Positions 45,906 to 54,232 of a DNA stretch of 64,000 nucleotides are shown piece after piece. Source of the DNA: Actinomadura sp. WMMA1423 (GTDB lineage Bacteria; Actinomycetota; Actinomycetes; Streptosporangiales; Streptosporangiaceae); the NCBI RefSeq assembly GCF_006547145.1, contig NZ_CP041244.1, forward strand, positions 2,852,001 to 2,916,000, given 5' to 3'. Below the pieces are notes generated by a model that saw nothing but the letters and a program-made list of their open reading frames with translations, searched no databases and had not been told where the DNA came from. The position numbers and the translations under genes were made by a program. How positions within the stretch are numbered: the first letter of the stretch is position 1; each line of letters starts with the position of its first letter.

Positions 45906-46817
45906 TCAGCTCTGCGCCCCGTTGATCTTCGGTTCGGTGATCGCACCGGTCTCCACGCCGGCGTCGTTGAGGATCTTCTTGTAGGTGCCGTCCGCGACCA
46001 GCGCCTTCAGCGCGCCCTGGATGGCCTCCTTGAGCTGGCCGGAGTTCTTGCCGACCGCGTAGCCGTAGGGGGCGGTGTCGTAGGTCTGGCCGAGGATCTC
46101 CAGCTTGCCGCCGGTCTTCTTCACCGCGTCGCCGACGATGGGCGAGTCGGCGGCCATGCCGTCGACCTTGCCCGCCACGAGGTCGTTGTTGACCTCGGTC
46201 TGCTGCTTGCGGACGACGCTCTTGATGGCCGGCTTGCCGGCGTCGGTGCACTTCTTGCTGCGCGCGGCGAGGTCGTCCACCTGCACGGTGCCCTGCTGGA
46301 CGCCGATGGACTTGCCGCAGGCGTCCTCAGGGTTGACGCCCTTCGGGTTGCCCTTCAGCACGGCCCAGGTGGTGCCGGCCGAGTAGTAGGTGACGAAGTC
46401 GACGGCCTGCTCCCGCTCCTTGGTGTCGGTGAAGGAGGAGACGCCGACCTCGTACTTGCCGGACTGGACGCCGGGGATGATCGTGTCGAAGCCCGCGTTG
46501 CTGTACTCGGTCTTCAGGCCGAGCTTGGCCGCGACGGCGTTGAAGAGGTCGACGTCCCATCCGACGATCTTCTGGGAGGCCGGATCGACGGACTCGTTGG
46601 GCGGGTACGAGGCGTCGGTGCCGATCGAGAGCTTCCCGTCGCTCTTGATGGCGGCCGGGACCATCGCCGCGAGCTTGCTGTCCACGCTCGTCTTCGGGGC
46701 CGCGGAGCCCGAGTCGCCCGAGTCGTTGCTGTCGCCGCATGCGGACAGCGCGAGCGCGCCCGTCAGTACGAGCGCGCTCGCCGCGACGGCGCGGCGGCGC
46801 AGAGAACCGGTGATCAC
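45906..46817 (-). CDS. Polar amino-acid ABC transporter substrate-binding lipoprotein
   Basis: The GTG at 46817 follows GGAGGGGG and gives a 303-aa lipoprotein with signal RRRAVAASALVLTGALALSA and lipobox LSAC. The mature protein is an SBP_bac_3 domain (KLSIGTDASYPPNESVDPAS, VGWDVDLFNAVAAKLGLKTE, YEVGVSSFTDTKEREQAVDF, YGYAVGKNSGQLKEAIQGAL), the family that binds glutamate, glutamine or cystine. The exact ligand is not predictable from sequence alone. It heads the operon; a 7-bp perfect inverted repeat lies 24 bases upstream. Confidence 0.9.
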   Translation of the reverse strand: MITGSLRRRAVAASALVLTGALALSACGDSNDSGDSGSAAPKTSVDSKLAAMVPAAIKSDGKLSIGTDASYPPNESVDPASQKIVGWDVDLFNAVAAKLGLKTEYSNAGFDTIIPGVQSGKYEVGVSSFTDTKEREQAVDFVTYYSAGTTWAVLKGNPKGVNPEDACGKSIGVQQGTVQVDDLAARSKKCTDAGKPAIKSVVRKQQTEVNNDLVAGKVDGMAADSPIVGDAVKKTGGKLEILGQTYDTAPYGYAVGKNSGQLKEAIQGALKALVADGTYKKILNDAGVETGAITEPKINGAQS

Positions 46818-47179
46818 TGGTCCCCCTCCAGGTGGTTTCGTCGGATCCGCGTAGATCCGAAGGTCAGGTGCACAGTTTGGCGTACAACGTCCCTGATCTG
46901 GATAAAGGGTGCGAAACAATCACGCAACGAGGCAGCCCCAGATCAATATGCGTTCACCGGGGTATGCGCAACGCAACGCGACGGAACGGGCACGGTGTGG
47001 GCACGGTCACGTGACGGTCACCACCACCCCGGCCGCCGGGCCGCCGCCGGCCCGTGTGGCACAATCAGACAACGGGTGACCCCCGTACGCCGCGAGATGA
47101 CCGCCGGGTGACCGGCCACCAGACCACCAGCACCGTGGCGGCATCGCAAGAAAGCCAACTTTCACTGACAGGGGTCGCT
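46818..47179. other. Divergent regulatory region between amino-acid transporter and malic enzyme
   Basis: The 362-bp gap contains TCGGATC-CGCGTA-GATCCGA (46841-46860), a second spaced pair TGATCTGG (46894) and CCAGATCA (46938), and GTCACGTGAC (47006-47015). These are candidate sites for nutrient-responsive regulators. No gene is supported here unless malic enzyme uses an upstream start. Confidence 0.5.
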
Positions 47180-48370
47180 GTGGCTGCTGAGCCCATTCCC
47201 ACCGAACCACCCTCACTGGACGACGATCCGGCGTTCCCGCTGCACCGCGGCGGCAAGCTGGAGATGCGCTCGACCATCCCCGTCCGCAACAAGGACGACC
47301 TCTCGCTCGCCTACACGCCGGGCGTCGCCCGCGTGTGCACCGCGATCGCCGACAACCCCGAGCTTGCCTACGACTACACGTGGACCTCCAAGGTCGTCGC
47401 GGTCGTGACCGACGGCACCGCCGTGCTCGGCCTCGGCGACATCGGCCCGGCCGCCTCCATGCCCGTCATGGAGGGCAAGTCCCTGCTGTTCAAGGAGTTC
47501 GCCAACGTCGACTCCGTGCCGATCGCGCTGAACTGCACGGACGTGGACGAGATCGTCGACACCGTGGTCCGGATGGCGCCGAGCTTCGGCGGCATCAACC
47601 TGGAGGACATCAGCGCCCCCCGCTGCTTCGAGATCGAGGACCGACTGCGCGCCGCCCTCGACATCCCGGTCTTCCACGACGACCAGCACGGCACCGCGAT
47701 CGTCGTCCTCGCCGCCCTGACCAACGCGGCGCGCTTCGTCGGCAAGCCGCTGTCGGAGCTGCGCGCGGTCGTGGCGGGCGCGGGCGCGTCCGGCATCGCG
47801 GTCTCGCAGATCCTGATCGAGGCGGGCATCGGCGACATCGCCCTGTCCGACAGCAAGGGCATCATCCACGAGGGGCGCGACGGCCTGAACCCCGTCAAGG
47901 AGCGCATCGCCGCGATCACCAACCGGTCGCACCTGAAGGGCTCCACGGAGGAGGCGCTGCGCGGCGCCGACGTGTTCATCGGCCTGTCCGGCAGCACCGT
48001 CCACGAGTCGTGCGTCGCCACGATGTCGGAGAACTCGATCGTCTTCGCGCTCTCCAACCCGACCCCCGAGGTCCACCCCGACGTCGCCCGGCGGCACGCC
48101 AAGGTCGTCGCGACCGGCCGCAGCGACTTCCCGAACCAGATCAACAACGTCCTGGCGTTCCCCGGCATCTTCCGCGGCGCGCTGGACGTCCGGGCCCACA
48201 CGATCACCGAGGGGATGAAGCTGGCCGCGGCGAACGCCCTGGCCGGAATCGTCGGCGACGACCTGACCGCCGACTACGTCGTCCCCGGCCCCTTCGACGA
48301 CCGAGTGGCCCCCGCCGTCACCGCCGCGGTCGCCGCGAAGGCCCGCGAGGAGGGCGTCGCCCGCATCTGA
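47180..48370 (+). CDS. NAD(P)-dependent malic enzyme
   Basis: This protein of about 396 aa begins MAAEPIPTEPPSLDDDPAFP and has the malic-enzyme motifs KDDLSLAYTPGVARVC, TAVLGLGDIGPAASMPVMEG, PVFHDDQHGTAIVVLAAL and AVVAGAGASGIAVSQILIEA. It decarboxylates malate to pyruvate, supplying NAD(P)H and linking the TCA cycle to gluconeogenesis. GTG 47180 is preferred because it resembles homologous N-termini; upstream GTG 47108 would add 24 residues. A terminator hairpin follows. Confidence 0.93.
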   Translation: MAAEPIPTEPPSLDDDPAFPLHRGGKLEMRSTIPVRNKDDLSLAYTPGVARVCTAIADNPELAYDYTWTSKVVAVVTDGTAVLGLGDIGPAASMPVMEGKSLLFKEFANVDSVPIALNCTDVDEIVDTVVRMAPSFGGINLEDISAPRCFEIEDRLRAALDIPVFHDDQHGTAIVVLAALTNAARFVGKPLSELRAVVAGAGASGIAVSQILIEAGIGDIALSDSKGIIHEGRDGLNPVKERIAAITNRSHLKGSTEEALRGADVFIGLSGSTVHESCVATMSENSIVFALSNPTPEVHPDVARRHAKVVATGRSDFPNQINNVLAFPGIFRGALDVRAHTITEGMKLAAANALAGIVGDDLTADYVVPGPFDDRVAPAVTAAVAAKAREEGVARI

Positions 48371-48375
48371 CCACC

Positions 48376-48405
48376 CGGCCCGTGCTCCACCCGGAGCACG
48401 GGCCG
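48376..48405. terminator. Terminator between malic enzyme and the PIN toxin gene
   Basis: CGGCCCGTGCTC (48376-48387) pairs perfectly with GAGCACGGGCCG (48394-48405), loop 6 bases, between two converging genes. Confidence 0.8.
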
Positions 48406-48425
48406 CGGCCCGTCAGACGCGGCCG

Positions 48426-48830
48426 CTACTCGGCGCCGAGGACGCGGAGGCCGTGGTGGAGGCGGAAGTCCTCGTAATCCTTGAAGTTGAGGGTGGCCAG
48501 CGGCAGGTCGTACGTGAGAGCGCAGGCGGCGATCCACATGTCGTTGGTCGGACGAGGACGGCCGCGCTGTATCCCGGCGGCCGAGAGCATCCCCCAGGTC
48601 GCGGCGACCGACTCGTCACCGGGCAGAACCGGGATGTCGGCGAGCCAGTCAGCGAGCTCTTGGCGCCGGCGGGCGCCCCAGTGGCGGATCTCCATCCACT
48701 TCGCGAGTTCGCCGTAGGTCACGAAAGTGATCAGCGGCTTGCGGCCGATGAGCCGGGTGGCGAGCGGTCCGTCGAGCTTGCGCTTGTGGGCCAGCGAGGC
48801 GACGTCGGTGTCGAGGACGGCGGGCTGCAT
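48426..48830 (-). CDS. vapC: VapC-like PIN-domain toxin
   Basis: The 134-aa product has the PIN-domain acidic residues in VLDTDVASLAHKRKLDGPL, TYGELAKWMEIRHWG and TNDMWIAACALTYDLPLATL, followed by NFKDYEDF. PIN toxins cleave tRNA or rRNA. It begins 4 bases after the antitoxin stop. No other toxin-type features are needed; the operon is probably a stand-alone type II module in the core chromosome. Confidence 0.86.
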   Translation of the reverse strand: MQPAVLDTDVASLAHKRKLDGPLATRLIGRKPLITFVTYGELAKWMEIRHWGARRRQELADWLADIPVLPGDESVAATWGMLSAAGIQRGRPRPTNDMWIAACALTYDLPLATLNFKDYEDFRLHHGLRVLGAE

Positions 48831-48834
48831 GGTC

Positions 48835-49032
48835 TCAGGCGATGTCTCGGTGGCGCTCGGCGTACGTGAAGGCGAGGAACTCCTCCAGTTCCTCTTCCGA
48901 CTCGAATGTTTCAGCGGCGAGATCGTCCAAGGAACGGATCGGTTGGGTGTTCTTCGCCGCCAGCAGATCCTCGACCGACAGGCGTGGCCGCGCCGTAGGT
49001 TGCCTGAAGTCGTCAGGTGCGGGGGTACTCAT
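48835..49032 (-). CDS. Antitoxin partner of the PIN-domain toxin
   Basis: The 65-aa product starts MSTPAPDDFRQPTARPRLSV and is strongly acidic toward its C-terminus (DDLAAETFESEEELEEFLAF), as expected for a toxin-neutralising peptide that wraps the PIN domain. The ATG at 49032 has GGAGGTCCTG in front. A classical DNA-binding N-terminus (RHH or AbrB) is not obvious. Assignment rests on size, charge and the 4-base spacing to the toxin gene. Confidence 0.72.
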   Translation of the reverse strand: MSTPAPDDFRQPTARPRLSVEDLLAAKNTQPIRSLDDLAAETFESEEELEEFLAFTYAERHRDIA

Positions 49033-49247
49033 CAGGACCTCCACCAGGGACGGGAGCCGGCCATTAGTCCCAGCATACGGGTGCCTCCCCCTGCTCACAC
49101 CGAGGTTTCGTCCCACGAGGCTGGTCCCGAAAACGCATTTCGCGGTCTATCCGGCGGGTCTGCGCGGTGAGCCGCCGCTCGACCCCGCCCGCTCAACGGC
49201 ACGGCGGCGCAGCCGTCCGCGGCGCGGCGCCGAGGCAGGGGGGCGAG

Positions 49248-49904
49248 TCAGGGGGGTTTGACGTGGTGGTTCTCCCAGGCCCAGGTGACGATTCCGACCC
49301 GGTTGCGCACCCCCAGTTTGCCCTGGATGCCCGACAGGTGGCTCTTGACGGTGCTGAGCGAGATGAACAGTTCGGCGGCGATCTCCTGGTTGGTACGGCC
49401 ATGCGCCAGGGCCCGGACGACTTCGAGTTCGCGGTCCGACAGGGGCGGGGGCGGCGCGGCGCGGGGCGGGGCCGAAGCGGCCGCCAGGTGCCGCAGCAGC
49501 CGGACGGTGACGGCGGGCGAGACCAGCGCCTCGCCGTTGTGGGCGGCACGGACCGCCTCCACGAGCAGCGCGGGCCCGGCGTCCTTGAGGACGAATCCGA
49601 CCGCACCGCCGCGCAGCGCCCCGTACACGTACTCGTCCAGGTCGAAGGTGGTGACCACGACGACCCGCAACGGGTCGGGCACCCGCGGGCCGGCCAGGGC
49701 GCGGGTCACCGCGATGCCGTCCAGCCGGGGCATCCTGATGTCCACCAGGCACACGTCGGGGCGCAGCCGCCGCGCCAGGCCGACCGCCTCGGCCCCGTCG
49801 GCCGCCTCCCCGACGACGCCGATGTCGGGCTGGTCCTCGAGGATCAGCCGCAGCCCCCGGCGGACCATCGCCTGGTCGTCGGCGATCAGGACCGAGATCG
49901 TCAC
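49248..49904 (-). CDS. NarL/LuxR-type response regulator
   Basis: The 218-aa product has a receiver domain (VLIADDQAMVRRGLRLILED, the phosphorylated Asp in DVCLVDIRMPRLDGIAVTRA, K in FVLKDAGPALL) and a LuxR HTH (LSDRELEVVRALAHGRTNQE, IAAELFISLSTVKSHLSGIQ). Its GTG overlaps the kinase stop (GTGA). It should regulate the operon in which it lies, which also encodes an ABC transporter. Confidence 0.92.
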   Translation of the reverse strand: MTISVLIADDQAMVRRGLRLILEDQPDIGVVGEAADGAEAVGLARRLRPDVCLVDIRMPRLDGIAVTRALAGPRVPDPLRVVVVTTFDLDEYVYGALRGGAVGFVLKDAGPALLVEAVRAAHNGEALVSPAVTVRLLRHLAAASAPPRAAPPPPLSDRELEVVRALAHGRTNQEIAAELFISLSTVKSHLSGIQGKLGVRNRVGIVTWAWENHHVKPP

Positions 49905-51055
49905 TTCGGCTCCCCCGCCGGGACGGGCAGGTCCGCCTGCACGGACCAGCCGCCGCCGGGCCGCGGTCCGGCGCGCAGCGAACCGCCGAGCGACTCGACG
50001 CGTTCGCGCATGCCGACCAGTCCGTAACCGCCGCGATGGGGGTGCCGGGACGAGCCCGCCGGGGCGTCGTCGGCGACCTCGACGGTGACGCCTCCCGGGG
50101 CATGTTCGACGGTGACCGTGACGGACCGGGCCCCGGGCGCGTGCCGCAGCACGTTCGTCAGCGCCTCCCTGGCGACGCGGTAGACGGTGGTGGTCACCTC
50201 CGGCGGCCACTGCGCGGACGCCGCCCCGTCCGGCATGTTCAGCCGCACATCGGGGCCCTGCCGGCGGAAGCGCTCCACCAGCGCGCCGAGGTGCTCCGGC
50301 CCCGGCGACGCCGGGGCCGCGTCGTCGGCGTCGCGCAGCAGGCCGACGACCCGCCGCATCGCCGCCAGGGCGTCGGTGCCCGCCGCCTCCATCTCGCCTA
50401 GGTACTCGCTCACCTGCTCGGGGTTCCGGCGCGCGACCACCTGGGCGCCCTGCGCCTGGAGCACCATGCCCGTGATGTGGTGCGCCACGACGTCGTGCAG
50501 CTCCCGGGCCAGCTCCAGCCGCTCGTCCCGGCGGACCCGCTCGGCCGCCCCTCGCGCCCGCGCGTCCAGGAGCCGCAGCGAGAGCCCCACGGCGACGGCG
50601 GCCAGCCAGACCAGGCCGTCCAGCGCCGTCAGCGCCGCGAGGCCGCCGGACGGCGGTCCGGCGGCGACCTGGCCGGCGATGATCACCACCGGTCCGGCGG
50701 CCGTGACGGCGGCGGCCGGCACCGGCGCGAGGACCCGGAGCGCGGACCCGGTCAGCACGCCCAGCCCCAGGGTCATCGCCGGGCTGGGCTCGGCGGGAAG
50801 GTCGGGCCCCGCGACGCGGGCGCCGGCGATCGCCGCCGCCGCGAGGCCGAACCCGGCGACCGCCGGCCAGAGCGGCCGGCGCAGCCCCAGCAGCGCCGGG
50901 ACGCACACCACCGCCGCGGTGGCGCTGCCCGGCACCCAGTACCAGGAGCCCCAGCTCTGCGCGATGGCGGCGGCCTGCACGATGATCGCCGCGAGGAACA
51001 CGAGGGCCGACCCGGCCACGGCGGCGCCCCGGCCCCGGCTGCGCGGATCGGTCAC
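49901..51055 (-). CDS. NarL-type sensor histidine kinase with membrane sensor domain
   Basis: This kinase of about 384 aa has an N-terminal multi-helix membrane domain (GSALVFLAAIIVQAAAIAQS to about residue 150), then a HisKA_3 box (DERLELARELHDVVAHHITG, phospho-His) and an HATPase domain (VYRVAREALTNVLRHAPG, GGYGLVGMRERVESLGGSL). Its membrane domain is clearly homologous to the neighbouring 173-aa protein. Start choice is uncertain: GTG 51055 is used, and GTG 51100, overlapping the previous stop, is an alternative. It is coupled to the response regulator. Confidence 0.88.
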   Translation of the reverse strand: MTDPRSRGRGAAVAGSALVFLAAIIVQAAAIAQSWGSWYWVPGSATAAVVCVPALLGLRRPLWPAVAGFGLAAAAIAGARVAGPDLPAEPSPAMTLGLGVLTGSALRVLAPVPAAAVTAAGPVVIIAGQVAAGPPSGGLAALTALDGLVWLAAVAVGLSLRLLDARARGAAERVRRDERLELARELHDVVAHHITGMVLQAQGAQVVARRNPEQVSEYLGEMEAAGTDALAAMRRVVGLLRDADDAAPASPGPEHLGALVERFRRQGPDVRLNMPDGAASAQWPPEVTTTVYRVAREALTNVLRHAPGARSVTVTVEHAPGGVTVEVADDAPAGSSRHPHRGGYGLVGMRERVESLGGSLRAGPRPGGGWSVQADLPVPAGEPK

Positions 51056-51093
51056 GCCGACGAGGCTATCCGTGCCCCGGGCGCGCCGCTCCG

Positions 51094-51615
51094 TTACCAC
51101 CGGGGCCGCCGGACGAGGTCGGCCGCGCGGAGCAGCACCCCCGCGACGAGCCCCCCGGCCACCAGCAGTGCGGCCAAGGTGATCGGGGCGGTGGGCCCGG
51201 CGGACCAGCCGAGGGCGGTCACCGCGGCGCCGCCCGCGGCGACGGCGACCGCCGAAGGCACCGGCAGCGACCTGACCGAGGAGCCGACGAGCACGGCGAG
51301 GGCCAGGGCCGTCACGGGCGAGGGCTCCCGCGGCAGGTCCGCCGCCAGGGACGTCCCCACCGCACCGGCCGCCACGGCCAGGCCCGCGACCGGGGGCCAC
51401 GCCCTTCGCCGTCCGCGCACCAGCGCCAGACCGCACATCACCACCGCGACGGCGGTGCTGTAGAGCCAGTAGGCGCCGCCCCAGCTGCGGATGAGCATGT
51501 ACGCCGTGAAGGCGATGCCCAGGGCGGACACCACGGCCAGCCCCGCGTTGGCCAGCACGTCCGGTTTCTCCGGTCGTCCGCCGGCACCCTCTTGATGATC
51601 GTTCGCAAGCGACAT
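51094..51615 (-). CDS. Kinase-less membrane protein homologous to the neighbouring kinase's sensor domain
   Basis: The 173-aa protein has about five hydrophobic segments and aligns with the membrane domain of the adjacent histidine kinase: LIRSWGGAYWLYSTAVAVVM against IAQSWGSWYWVPGSATAAVV, AWPPVAGLAVAAGAVG against LWPAVAGFGLAAAAIA, and DLPREPSPVTALALAVLVG against DLPAEPSPAMTLGLGVLTG. It stops where the kinase continues into its HisKA_3 box. It is therefore a duplicated sensor module without catalytic domains and may act as a co-sensor or competitor for the kinase dimer (inference). GTG/ATG choice: ATG 51615. Confidence 0.78.
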   Translation of the reverse strand: MSLANDHQEGAGGRPEKPDVLANAGLAVVSALGIAFTAYMLIRSWGGAYWLYSTAVAVVMCGLALVRGRRRAWPPVAGLAVAAGAVGTSLAADLPREPSPVTALALAVLVGSSVRSLPVPSAVAVAAGGAAVTALGWSAGPTAPITLAALLVAGGLVAGVLLRAADLVRRPRW

Positions 51616-51649
51616 GGGACACCTGGTTTCGCTGTCGGGACCGGTGGCT

Positions 51650-52669
51650 TCACGCGCGGCGGACGCGCCGCAGAGCGACCGCCGTGAGGAGCGCGCCGGC
51701 CAGCAGGTACAACCCGGTCTCGGCCAACTGGAAGGCCCAGTAGCGGGCGCTGGGCTGGTACTCGACGTCGACGTGCAGGTCGAGCGCAGCCAGGCACACG
51801 GCCGCGTCGCCGAACGTGCCGCCGGCGCCGGTCTTCGGCGGGGAGTCGAGACACCCGTTGAACCTGCTCCCGCTGAGCGTCCGCCCGTCACGGGTGCGCA
51901 GCGGGCTGGTCTCGCTGATCCACGCGTCCGGGGCCCCGGGCACCCGCAGGCCGCCGACGACGGGCGCGCCGGTGATGCTGCCCAGGCTCCTGGCCTCGTT
52001 GATGGCCTGCGCGGTCATCGGCAGGGCCGTCCTCTCGGACGGCATGAGGTGCGGACGCACCAGGTTCGGCACCGCGAACTGGACGGCCAGGAAGACGGCG
52101 CCCGTGACGGCCATCGCCGGGAGCGTCCGGCGGACGAACAGGCCGACGGTGGTGCCGAGGGCGAAGGAGAGGAGCGCGTAGCCGACCGGGGCGATGTTGC
52201 GGGCGCCGAACTCGATCGTCCCGAACCGGTCGCCGGCGACCTCGTCGTAGGGTGCGGCGGCCCAGGTGAGCAGCAGGGCGGCCGCCCCCGTCACGATCAC
52301 CGCGGCCAGGCCGACGAACGCCATCCTGCCGATCAGCCAGCGGCGCCGCGTCACGCTCTGGTTCCAGACCAGCCGGTGGGTGCCGAGTTCCAGCTCCCTG
52401 GCGATCAGCGGTGCCCCCCAGAACGCGCCGATGACGACGGCGACCAGCTGGAGCCCGGCGGCAAGGAACAGCAGCGTGTTCCGGTAGGCGCCCTGGAACT
52501 GGGCGGCGGCCTGTGCGCAGCCGGCGGCGTCGGCGCACCGCGACCGGTAGGCGTCGTGCGCGTCCCGGATGTCCATGCCCAGGTGCAGCAGGTAGGCGGC
52601 GACCAGGGCGAGCACGGCCGCACCGGCGATCGCCTGGACGCGGAACTGCCGCCAGTTCAACCAGATCAT
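51650..52669 (-). CDS. ABC-2 type transporter permease
   Basis: This 339-aa protein starts MIWLNWRQFRVQAIAGAAVL and has six hydrophobic segments with an extracellular loop containing paired cysteines (RCADAAGC). ABC-2 family features include RELELGTHRLVWNQSVTRRR, which is the amphipathic coupling region. It works with the ATPase whose gene overlaps its start (ATGA). Such four-part operons with a two-component system often export or resist peptide antibiotics, or transport their own signal; the cargo is unknown. Confidence 0.83.
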   Translation of the reverse strand: MIWLNWRQFRVQAIAGAAVLALVAAYLLHLGMDIRDAHDAYRSRCADAAGCAQAAAQFQGAYRNTLLFLAAGLQLVAVVIGAFWGAPLIARELELGTHRLVWNQSVTRRRWLIGRMAFVGLAAVIVTGAAALLLTWAAAPYDEVAGDRFGTIEFGARNIAPVGYALLSFALGTTVGLFVRRTLPAMAVTGAVFLAVQFAVPNLVRPHLMPSERTALPMTAQAINEARSLGSITGAPVVGGLRVPGAPDAWISETSPLRTRDGRTLSGSRFNGCLDSPPKTGAGGTFGDAAVCLAALDLHVDVEYQPSARYWAFQLAETGLYLLAGALLTAVALRRVRRA

Positions 52670-53553
52670 CGCGCCCCCTCCCGTTCCCGGGCGGCGGGGG
52701 CGCCCGCCCGCGACATGTACGCGAGCACCAGCTCTTCGAGCCCGACGGGCTCGGTCCGATGCGCGAGCTCCGACGGCGGGAGGCCGGTGCGCACCACCGC
52801 GCCGCCGGGCTCCACCCGGACGACCTCGACACCCGCGGGCAGCGGGCCGACGCCGCCGGGCGCGATCAGCCTGCGATGGCCGGCCAGCAGTTCCCGGACG
52901 TCGCCGGCCACCTGGACCCGCGAGTCGCACAGCACGATGAGGAAGTCGCAGACCTGCTCGATGTCGCCGAGCAGGTGCGACGACAGCACGGCACCGGCGC
53001 CGAGCTCCGCGACGAACTCCATCAGGTTCGCCAGGAACCCCTGGCGCGCCAGGGGGTCCAGCGCGGCGGCGGGCTCGTCGAAGATCAGCAGTTCGGGCCG
53101 CTTGGCGGCGGCGACGGTCAGCGCCAGCTGCGCGCGCTGACCGCCCGACAGCCGCCCCGCCTTCTGCCGCGGGTTCAGCCCGACCTGCCCGATGCGCCGT
53201 TCGGCCAGCCCCTGGTCCCAGGACGGGTTCAGGCGCGCCCCCATGCGCAGGTGGTCGGCCACGCTGAACGACGGGTACACCGGAGTGTTCTGCGCCACGA
53301 ACCCGACCCTGGCCAGGTGCGCGGCGCTCGCCGCGGGCCGGGACCCGAGGACGCGCAGCGAGCCCGACGTCGGCTCCAACAGCCCGCAGGCCAGATTCAG
53401 CAGCGTCGACTTGCCGGCCCCGTTCGGACCCACCAGGCCGACGACGCGACCGGCCGGAACCCGCAGATCGACGTCGCTCAGCGCCTCTTTGCGCCCGTAC
53501 CTCTTCGTCAGTCCCTCGGCGTGCAGCATCGGGACCGGATCTTCAAGTGGCAT
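52666..53553 (-). CDS. ABC transporter ATP-binding protein (ABC-2 partner)
   Basis: The 295-aa ATPase has Walker A GLVGPNGAGKSTLLNLACGL, Q-loop VGFVAQNTPVYP, signature LSGGQRAQLALTVAAAKR, Walker B LLIFDEPAAALDPLARQ and an H-loop in VLSSHLLGDIEQ. It energises the downstream permease. Start choice is open: ATG 53553 is used, with GTG 53589 and ATG 53529 as alternatives, none behind a strong ribosome binding site. It is the first gene of the ABC/two-component operon. Confidence 0.88.
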   Translation of the reverse strand: MPLEDPVPMLHAEGLTKRYGRKEALSDVDLRVPAGRVVGLVGPNGAGKSTLLNLACGLLEPTSGSLRVLGSRPAASAAHLARVGFVAQNTPVYPSFSVADHLRMGARLNPSWDQGLAERRIGQVGLNPRQKAGRLSGGQRAQLALTVAAAKRPELLIFDEPAAALDPLARQGFLANLMEFVAELGAGAVLSSHLLGDIEQVCDFLIVLCDSRVQVAGDVRELLAGHRRLIAPGGVGPLPAGVEVVRVEPGGAVVRTGLPPSELAHRTEPVGLEELVLAYMSRAGAPAAREREGAR

Positions 53554-53605
53554 GACGGCATCGTCGGCGGCGCCGCCGCCTCGGATCACCGGCCCAAAGG
53601 ACGGT

Positions 53606-54049
53606 TCACGCCCTCGGCGGTCGTACTTTCGGCCGGTTCGACCGCGGGGGACGGGGTCGCCGCGCCAGGAGCAGGCGGGGGCGGGGCCAGTAGCGGGCCA
53701 TGACGCGGCCCTTCAGGAGGGGGTCCGGGACGGCGCCGAAGTCCCAGCTGTCGCGGCGGCCTCGGGCGCGCTGGTTGTCGCTCTCCAGCCACCACCCGTC
53801 CCCGGAGCGGTGCGAGACGCGTTTGACGATGAGCAGCCCGGGCCGCTCGGGGTGCTCGGCCACGACCACGTCGCCGGGGGCGGGGCGCGCCCCGGTGCGG
53901 ACGACGAGCCAGTCCCCCGGGCGCAGGCCCGGGAGCATCGAGTCGCCGGTGACCTCCACGGTGGCCAGCCTGCGCGCCGCGGCCAGCGCCAGCGCCGCCG
54001 CGCAGGCGAGGGCCCACGGCGTCCGGCGGCGGGGGGTCCGGATCCGCAT
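53606..54049 (-). CDS. sodX: Nickel-SOD maturation protease (S26 signal-peptidase family, SodX-like)
   Basis: This short 147-aa peptidase has one N-terminal membrane segment (WALACAAALALAAARRLATV) and the S26 catalytic boxes VTGDSMLPGLRPGDWLVVRT (Ser nucleophile in GDSM) and IVKRVSHRSGD (Lys in VKR). The neighbouring gene at 54233 encodes a Ni-superoxide dismutase whose leader must be removed to expose the nickel hook, so this is its processing enzyme. The two genes are divergent and share a 183-bp promoter region, unlike the common codirectional sodN-sodX order. Confidence 0.87.
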   Translation of the reverse strand: MRIRTPRRRTPWALACAAALALAAARRLATVEVTGDSMLPGLRPGDWLVVRTGARPAPGDVVVAEHPERPGLLIVKRVSHRSGDGWWLESDNQRARGRRDSWDFGAVPDPLLKGRVMARYWPRPRLLLARRPRPPRSNRPKVRPPRA

Positions 54050-54232
54050 GCTCCTCCTCGTCGGCCCGCATACTTCGGTGGGCGGCGGTCACAACACTGC
54101 TGGAGAGGTTCCGGGCCGCAGCGGCCCGGGTCTTAGGCCGAATTACCGAGCGCCCTGCCCGGACGGGGCCTGGGCCACAAGGGTAATGTCGGTGACCTGA
54201 GCATGATCCGCAACGAGGGAAGGGAATCGCAG

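Noticed and set aside
48835..49116. A longer N-terminus for the antitoxin beginning at 49116
   Set aside because: The ATG at 49032 has a strong ribosome binding site; the upstream segment has none and has non-coding-like composition.
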